Assembly: GCA_027044005.1 (NCBI GenBank)
Contig: JALUDK010000103.1
Span: 1 to 17,067 of the forward strand
Length of the DNA: 17,067 nt
Origin: Acidilobaceae archaeon
GTDB taxonomy: Archaea; Thermoproteota; Thermoprotei_A; Sulfolobales; Acidilobaceae
Direction: 5' to 3'
Part shown: positions 13,295-17,067 of the stretch, piece by piece
How positions within the stretch are numbered: position 1 is the first letter of the stretch
How the letters are laid out: the number at the start of each line of letters is the position of its first letter
The notes under the pieces: model-generated
Databases searched by the model: none
What the model saw: only the letters and a program-made list of their open reading frames with translations
What the model was told of the DNA's origin: nothing
Translations under genes and position numbers: made by a program

Positions 13295-14164
13295 GTGGAG
13301 GTTGAGGTATACGAGTTCACCCCAAAACCGGGTGTCACCTTGTCCCCCTCTGAGGCTAGGGCTTTGCTTGAGGGCCGGCTATACACAGTAAATCTGGGAG
13401 TAGACAGAGTAGAGCGGGTCCTGCACGAGGATGGATTGATTATAGTGGTGGCTAGGGGGAAGAGGTATAGGATACCAGTTGAGCAGCTTGAGGAAGCGGC
13501 TAGCGACAGGTATGCATGGCACGTTGAGGGAGCTAGGATAGCTAGGCTCGCCATTTCGGGGAGGGGGTTCAAGGCGCTGGAGCCTACTGAGAGGGGGCCT
13601 CCCACACTGTGGATAGACGGTATACACATGCACAGGGTCTCTGGCACGGATCCTCTACGTGATGCGAGGTCCAAGGTCAGGGCTGCCAGGGTAGGCAAGG
13701 GGGACAAGGTGCTGGACATATGCACGGGGTTGGGGTATACATCCATAGAGGCGCTGAAGAGAGGTGCAAGGATAGTCGCCACGGTTGAGATAGACGAGGA
13801 GGTACTCTACCTGGCTAGGGCTAACCCCTGGAGCAGAATGCTGGCTTCAGAGAGGGTAACCATAATACATGGAGACGCAGTAAGGGTTGCTGGCCTACTA
13901 GAGCCTGGTTTCGACAAGATAATACACGACCCGCCCAGGTTCTCCTCGAGGACAGGCGACCTATACAGCCTAGAATTCTATAGGAGCCTCCACGACCTAC
14001 TAAAACCCGGGGGCACCCTGTTCCACTACACAGGCGAGCCCGGCAAGGGGAGGAGGATAAACCTCCCGGGGAGCGTCGCCTCCAGGCTAGCAAGGGCCGG
14101 GTTTATAGTCGCCGGCTACGATAGGGCTAGCCAGGGAGTGGTGGCATACAAGCCCAGAAGGTGA
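13295..14164 (+). CDS. Class I SAM-dependent methyltransferase (archaeal, COG2521-like)
   Basis: 289 residues. An N-terminal region of about 125 residues ('LYTVNLGVDRVERVLHEDG') precedes a Rossmann methyltransferase domain. Motif I is 'VLDICTGLGYTSIEAL' (139-154), the acidic end of strand 2 is 'VEIDEEV' (164-170), motif IV is 'IIHDPPRFS' (209-217), and the domain closes with 'LLKPGGTLFHYTGEPG'. The H-D-P-P motif resembles the N/D-P-P-Y of nucleic-acid amino methyltransferases, and 'HYTGEPGKGRR' is characteristic of the predicted archaeal methyltransferase group COG2521, whose substrate I do not know. Start GTG 13295 has no strong RBS. It is divergent from the poly-Glu gene with a 121-bp spacer. 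The stop TGA at 14162-14164 overlaps a box-C-like sequence. Fold secure; substrate (RNA, protein or small molecule) unknown. Confidence 0.88.
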   Translation: MEVEVYEFTPKPGVTLSPSEARALLEGRLYTVNLGVDRVERVLHEDGLIIVVARGKRYRIPVEQLEEAASDRYAWHVEGARIARLAISGRGFKALEPTERGPPTLWIDGIHMHRVSGTDPLRDARSKVRAARVGKGDKVLDICTGLGYTSIEALKRGARIVATVEIDEEVLYLARANPWSRMLASERVTIIHGDAVRVAGLLEPGFDKIIHDPPRFSSRTGDLYSLEFYRSLHDLLKPGGTLFHYTGEPGKGRRINLPGSVASRLARAGFIVAGYDRASQGVVAYKPRR

Positions 14165-14219
14165 TGATCCAGCTATCGACGACCCCCCTCCGGGGGATGA
14201 GTGCATTGGCCTTTACTGA
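14161..14219 (+). ncRNA. Possible C/D box sRNA overlapping the end of the methyltransferase gene (weak)
   Basis: GTGATGA at 14161-14167 is an exact C box (RUGAUGA) and CTGA at 14216-14219 an exact D box, 59 nt end to end, the usual size for archaeal C/D guide RNAs. GGATGA at 14195-14200 could be a C' box with one mismatch. Against it: no D' box is evident, the space before C' is filled by a GC hairpin (CCCCC/GGGGG), and flanking bases do not form a clear terminal stem. Archaeal C/D RNA genes do overlap ORF ends, which keeps this worth listing. Confidence 0.2.
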
Positions 14220-14336
14220 CGTCGCTGAAGGGGAATGATCATCATACCCAGGCGATGTAGCCCCCCCGGGTCAGTCGACCGTCGTACGCTCATCCAAGTG
14301 GATAGTACTTTACATGCCACCCTCTTATAGATAGGG
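14165..14336. other. Intergenic spacer with nested inverted repeats
   Basis: It holds CCCCC/GGGGG (about 14184-14196) and ACTGAC (14215-14220) pairing with GTCAGT (14270-14275), with GGGG and CCCC runs inside that pair. No ORF of quality is found. TATA-like sequences near the right end (ACTTTACA at about 14308-14315, CTTATAGA at about 14322-14329) probably serve the next gene. The density of pairing suggests a structured RNA or 3' element, without proof. Confidence 0.35.
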
Positions 14337-14900
14337 GTGTGCCTAGGGCTGGCTAGGGTGTGTGGGCTAGACCCATCAGCGGGCAGGGGATTCAACGGGT
14401 ATGCAATACTAGAGGGCTCATGCACCCAGTGGAGGCTAGTTGCCAGCCACGCCTCGAGGAGCCTCTACAGGGCTCTAGAAGCCCTTTGGGACTGCGATAT
14501 TATCGGTGTGGATGCACCCCTAACGCTGCCCTACCGGGGCTTCAGGGAGGCCGAGAGGGTTGCCGCCCGTCTGTATGGAGCTAGATTCCTCCCCGGAGGC
14601 ACGCCGGGTATGAGGGCTCTTGCCCTGAGGGGATTCTCGGTACGGCAGCTACTCGAGGAGGCTGGGATCGCGGTCGTGGAGACGCACCCAGGTAGCATAG
14701 CGAGGGTGAGCAGGCTTGCAGAGGGTAGGGATGACCGGCTGGACGCGGTGCTGGCCGCGGGAGCCGCGGCGGCCCACTACTGTGGGGTTGCATCCTATGC
14801 TATAGGGGTTGACGGGGTCATTGTCCTCGCCAGGGTCGTAGTAGAGGATGGGCTAGTCAGGGTGCTCCCCCTGGGAGAGGCACCTCTGGGCCCAGGATAG
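14337..14900 (+). CDS. DUF429/COG2410-type protein, predicted RNase H-fold nuclease
   Basis: 187 residues with the layout of DUF429-like proteins: first strand 'VCGLDPSAGRGFNGYAIL' (D12), second acidic site 'DIIGVDAPLTLP' (D59), the conserved 'REAERVAARLYGARFLPGG', 'VVETHPGSIAR' (E115), and a last helix 'DDRLDAVLAAGAAAAHYCG' (D132-D136). Acidic residues at the ends of these strands match the metal-binding set of an RNase H/RuvC fold, so a nuclease role is predicted for the family, although to my knowledge not well shown. GTG 14337 fits a promoter at ACTTTACA; GTG 14358, which starts directly at the first strand, fits the CTTATAGA box. The last 48 bases overlap the HEPN-like gene on the opposite strand. 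Family likely; substrate unknown. Confidence 0.82.
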   Translation: MCLGLARVCGLDPSAGRGFNGYAILEGSCTQWRLVASHASRSLYRALEALWDCDIIGVDAPLTLPYRGFREAERVAARLYGARFLPGGTPGMRALALRGFSVRQLLEEAGIAVVETHPGSIARVSRLAEGRDDRLDAVLAAGAAAAHYCGVASYAIGVDGVIVLARVVVEDGLVRVLPLGEAPLGPG

Positions 14901-15224
14901 TATCATCCTGCTACACCTAAACGATGATATAGTCGTGACGAGATCGCACTTAGACTCTGCATCCCTCTCGCTTGTGAAGCATGTAGAGTAGACGGACTCA
15001 ACATAGGAGACGCACTGCACCACATCATCCTCCCCGCCGCACCGCGCCGCGGCCATCCTATACAGATCCGATAGCTTGTGGACGTGGTAAGCGTCTAGGT
15101 CTACATCTAGTACAGCGCATAGAGCGGCCTCCGACGCCTTATACGATTTAATGGCAGCCCACTCATAAAAACCATTATTTATATCGTGCTTAACCGACTT
15201 GAGGCTTCTCCACGCCGACTCCAT
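14853..15224 (-). CDS. HEPN-like protein, cysteine-rich
   Basis: 123 residues from ATG 15224. The first two helices read 'MESAWRSLKSVKHDINNGFYEWAAIKSYKASEAAL', split by the loop after 'DINNG', which is the classic HEPN pattern (A-x-x-x-L-x-x-A-x-x-D-x-x-x-G-x-Y-x-x-A), followed by 'AYHVHKLSDLYRMAAARC', the H-x-L-x-x-L stretch of the third helix. The RNase motif R-x4-6-H is not obvious. Seven cysteines in 123 residues is high and may mean internal disulfides. HEPN proteins often pair with an adjacent MNT nucleotidyltransferase, as toxin-antitoxin or substrate-binding partners; no free-standing MNT gene is next to it. In-frame starts at GTG 15233 and TTG 15272 exist; ATG 15224 places the start as in family members. 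The end overlaps the DUF429 gene by 48 bp. Confidence 0.75.
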   Translation of the reverse strand: MESAWRSLKSVKHDINNGFYEWAAIKSYKASEAALCAVLDVDLDAYHVHKLSDLYRMAAARCGGEDDVVQCVSYVESVYSTCFTSERDAESKCDLVTTISSFRCSRMILSWAQRCLSQGEHPD

Positions 15225-15252
15225 CCTTTTCACAACATCACTACCCAAAGGG

Positions 15253-15284
15253 GGTCCCCGGGGACCGCACAACCCAGTACTGGG
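15253..15284. promoter_or_regulatory. Two perfect palindromes in the leader of the HEPN-like gene
   Basis: GGTCCCCGGGGACC (15253-15266, 14 bp) and CCCAGTACTGGG (15273-15284, 12 bp) are each perfect, with centres 19 bp apart. A minus-strand TATA-like GTTTATC (within plus 15308-15320) would start RNA near 15288, so both would lie in a leader of about 64 nt before ATG 15224. They could be operators or RNA hairpins. Confidence 0.55.
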
Positions 15285-15336
15285 CTGGGTATGCAGAGAG
15301 CCCTCCAGGTGATAAACATTATTGTTGGGAGGCGTT

Positions 15337-15341
15337 AAAAA
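15337..15341 (-). terminator. Weak T-run terminator after the 15362-15865 gene
   Basis: On the minus strand TTTTT lies about 20-25 nt past the TAG stop at 15362-15364, preceded by AAAACCAG. Archaeal termination commonly uses T-rich runs. The same AT-rich block may instead be part of the HEPN promoter. Confidence 0.25.
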
Positions 15342-15361
15342 CTGGTTTTGCTACTGGGAGG

Positions 15362-15865
15362 CTACTCCTCCCTTATCCTCCACAGCTTCCTGACAGCGAC
15401 CTTGAAGCCAGCGCTTATGCTGTCGAGTACCTTAGGGGATAGCTGCATCCTCACCCTCTCGGGGGGCGGATAGGCCTTGCTCAGCTCTATACCTAGGCTC
15501 AGGGCGTGTGTGAGTAGCTGGTGGGCACCCTTGTACTTCTCTGTTATGAAGTCCTCGAAGTATGGTATCCATGCCGTGGGGTCCCTGCTCCTCCTTATGA
15601 GGACTAGGTACCCGCCGACTACGGGGCCTATCTCCTGCTTGAGCCTGTAGGCCTTGTACGTCTCCTTCTCCTCGTTCTTCTCCGTTATGTAGCCGTGCTT
15701 ATCGAGGACCCTTATCATCTCCTCGAAGATCTCGCTGGCCTTCTTGCCGCCCATCCTTATTAGCGTCGACTCCCTGGTCTCGGGGCTACTGCTCCTGAAC
15801 TGTATAACCGGGCCCCTCGCGGTCTTCCGTAGTACGAGCCTGTACTGCCTTCCCTCTAGGCTCAT
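15362..15865 (-). CDS. Conserved-looking basic protein of unknown function
   Basis: 167 residues, rich in Lys/Arg, no signal peptide or membrane helix. I do not recognise the family. The N-terminal third alternates hydrophobic and charged residues like a beta sheet ('QYRLVLRKTARGPVIQFRSS'). The centre has a helix with 'GGKKASEIFEEMIRVLDKHGYI', which could be a winged-helix or RNA-binding helix. Then comes 'GPVVGGYLVLIRRS', a segment 'DPTAWIPYFEDFITEKYKG' and a basic C-terminal helix 'SAGFKVAVRKLWRIREE'. ATG 15865 has GGGGTGA 8 nt upstream, a strong Shine-Dalgarno. TATA-like boxes at CTTTTAAAAAATG and GACTTAAAAACG (minus) precede it. It forms its own transcription unit, divergent from the AbrB-PhoU gene. 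The strong RBS, length and codon use make it a real gene. Confidence 0.75.
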   Translation of the reverse strand: MSLEGRQYRLVLRKTARGPVIQFRSSSPETRESTLIRMGGKKASEIFEEMIRVLDKHGYITEKNEEKETYKAYRLKQEIGPVVGGYLVLIRRSRDPTAWIPYFEDFITEKYKGAHQLLTHALSLGIELSKAYPPPERVRMQLSPKVLDSISAGFKVAVRKLWRIREE

Positions 15866-16127
15866 GTGCTACTTCACCCCTATGCATTTTTTAAAAGTAT
15901 ACTGCTACGTTTTTAAGTCTTTCCTAGTAATCGTGTCCGAACTAATTACCAAATAGGACTATGATATCGGAAAGCATATTCCTAGAATGCGGTGTTCCAG
16001 GTAATCGGCACGGGGGCCGTGCGGCGGTGTGCGTAAGATACATGCAAAGGGCATGGAGGCGCTTAATAATCCATTAATCCATATATACCGATATGTTACT
16101 ATATCAATTAACCACGGTAGAGCAGTA
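15866..16127. other. AT-rich divergent spacer with promoters, a hairpin and a doubtful 38-codon ORF
   Basis: This is the most AT-rich stretch of the window. Minus-strand TATA boxes (plus 15887-15896 and 15908-15919) belong to the basic-protein gene. GCACGG/CCGTGC (16008-16022) is a 6-bp stem with a 3-nt loop. An ATG at 15961 opens a 38-codon plus-strand frame ending TAA at 16075-16077, with 'FLECGVPGNRHGGRAAV'; it has no convincing RBS and no recognised similarity. Plus-strand TATA boxes for AbrB-PhoU are at the right end. No tRNA or other RNA gene is seen. Confidence 0.4.
16078..16107 (+). promoter_or_regulatory. Candidate promoter of the AbrB-PhoU gene
   Basis: CTATATCAA (16099-16107) is centred about 26 nt before TTG 16128, predicting a leaderless transcript. 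A second box, CCATATATACC (16078-16088), would give a leader of about 19 nt containing GGTAGAG. Spacing makes the first the better choice. Confidence 0.45.
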
Positions 16128-17067
16128 TTGACTGGAGGCAAGGCTAGGGACAATGGTTCTAATGGGAGCCTATCCAGGAAGGTCCAGAAGCTGGGGGCCT
16201 CAAGCCTCATAGTGACGCTACCCAGGAACTGGGCTAGGAGGCATAACGTGAATGTGGGGGACATGGTTAGAATTTATGACGAGGGGGATAGGCTAATAAT
16301 AGCCCCGAGCGGGGGAGACCTGAAGGATAGGCTCCATGTGAACCTGTCCAGGTCCACCTGCCACAAGCACGTGGGCCGCCTAGTCCTATGCAGCTATGTC
16401 TTCGGGTACGATGAGGTTATAGGGGAATCCAATAGGATAATCAAGGGGGCGCTACTGGATAGGATAGCCAAGACATCCTCGTACCTACACGGGGCCGATG
16501 TTAGGCTCACCAACAATAGCAAGGTCCTGGAGATCGAGTTCGAGGAGGACCACGAGGACCCTATAACCCTAGTAGCTATGCATGGGAAGGCTATGTCCAG
16601 GATGCTAGGGGCGATGAGCAGGTTCCTCAGGGAGGGTGAGGTCAGCAGGGAGGCTATAAGGAAGGAGACCGTGGAGCTTATTAAGATAAACTATAGGATG
16701 CTCCGCCTACTCAACAAGCAGAAGCCCTTCAATAGTAGGGAGGAGAAGAGGATCAGGCAGCTCCTCTCCGCCGGAGCCCTCCTTGGTATAGCCGGGGACG
16801 CTGTATCCAAGCTGACAGACCTCATATTCACAATGGCAGTCGAGTTGAGGGACGATGAGAGGGAGAGGCTCTCATTTATACTAGAGGTGGCGGAGATAGC
16901 TACCGCAACCCTTGCATCGAGCCTCCAATCAATGAGCGTTAAGAAGGCGGAGGATGCATACTGGAAGATAAAGACGATACTAGACCTAGAGGAGAACTCG
17001 CACGAGCTCGTGGCGGAGGCCACGCCCCAGTACGCCTACCTTCTGAGCAGGATCATAGAGGTGGCAA
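16128..17067 (+). CDS. AbrB-PhoU fusion, phosphate-type regulator (3' end outside window)
   Basis: The frame runs from TTG 16128 to the window edge, 313 codons without a stop. Residues about 14-58 form a SpoVT/AbrB swapped-hairpin DNA-binding domain: 'SRKVQKLGASSLIVTLPRNW', then 'NVGDMVRIYDEGDRLIIAP'. From about residue 95 onward the sequence is helical and charged, in two PhoU-like three-helix repeats, with 'EDPITLVAMHGKAMSRMLGAM' and 'LTDLIFTMAVELRDDERERL'. Archaeal PhoU proteins with an N-terminal AbrB domain are known as predicted regulators of phosphate uptake; the AbrB part gives DNA binding, the PhoU part senses the transporter or metal-phosphate state. No pst gene lies in the window. 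TTG 16128 is the only good start and stands at the predicted transcription start. Length suggests only a few dozen residues are missing. Confidence 0.9.
   Translation, partial: MTGGKARDNGSNGSLSRKVQKLGASSLIVTLPRNWARRHNVNVGDMVRIYDEGDRLIIAPSGGDLKDRLHVNLSRSTCHKHVGRLVLCSYVFGYDEVIGESNRIIKGALLDRIAKTSSYLHGADVRLTNNSKVLEIEFEEDHEDPITLVAMHGKAMSRMLGAMSRFLREGEVSREAIRKETVELIKINYRMLRLLNKQKPFNSREEKRIRQLLSAGALLGIAGDAVSKLTDLIFTMAVELRDDERERLSFILEVAEIATATLASSLQSMSVKKAEDAYWKIKTILDLEENSHELVAEATPQYAYLLSRIIEVA

Noticed and set aside
14239..14245. Minus-strand C box (ATGATGA) in the spacer
   Set aside because: No CTGA follows on that strand within guide-RNA distance.
14213..14425. 70-codon minus-strand frame over the structured spacer
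   Set aside because: Low-quality frame covering the start of the DUF429 gene, with no RBS or recognisable domain.
15959..16264. 101-codon minus-strand frame
   Set aside because: It crosses the AbrB-PhoU promoter and runs antisense into its DNA-binding domain; composition is not protein-like.
1..17067. CRISPR array, tRNA, rRNA or insertion sequence
   Set aside because: No regularly spaced direct repeats, no tRNA-like arm set with a TpsiC sequence, no rRNA stretch and no transposase or terminal inverted repeats were seen on reading both strands.

Overview
The window looks like chromosomal DNA from a hyperthermophilic crenarchaeote, most likely of the Desulfurococcales/Acidilobales type. The reasons are archaeal-type Pelota, aIF2-beta and ValRS, heavy use of AGG, ATA, CTA and GGG codons, many GTG and TTG starts, very tight packing with overlapping gene ends, and TATA-like boxes about 25 nt upstream of starts. 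The genus cannot be fixed from sequence alone. I see no rRNA, tRNA, CRISPR array, insertion sequence or prophage.

Layout. 1-857: the 3' end of an inositol monophosphatase-family gene, then a stand-alone Lrp/AsnC ligand-binding (RAM) domain. 838-4415 (minus): valS then pelota, coupled by a TTGA overlap. 4485-7955 (plus): a UbiD-family decarboxylase, an overlapping UbiA-family prenyltransferase and an unknown polytopic membrane protein. 7948-10601 (minus): a tandem-hotdog acyl-CoA thioesterase overlapping an APC-family permease that carries a C-terminal nucleotidyltransferase-like domain. 10667-12956: TrmO-family tRNA methyltransferase (plus), aIF2-beta (minus) and a CDKAL1/MtaB-type tRNA methylthiotransferase (plus). 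12976-14164: a 65-residue protein that is more than half glutamate (minus) and, divergently, a class I methyltransferase (plus). 14165-15284: a structured spacer, a DUF429-type RNase H-fold protein (plus), and a HEPN-like protein (minus) whose end overlaps it antisense and whose upstream region holds two perfect palindromes. 15362-17067: an unrecognised basic protein (minus), an AT-rich spacer and an AbrB-PhoU fusion running off the window edge.

Themes. Much of the window serves translation and its quality control: ValRS, Pelota, aIF2-beta, and two enzymes (TrmO, methylthiotransferase) whose families both modify the t6A37 position of tRNA. UbiD and UbiA form a prenyl/aromatic or mevalonate-related module. 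The least conventional items are the permease-nucleotidyltransferase fusion, the poly-glutamate mini-protein with its own promoter, the orphan Cys-rich HEPN gene with a palindromic leader, and the palindrome between the divergent thioesterase and trmO genes. None of these proves a new system; they are the places to look first.
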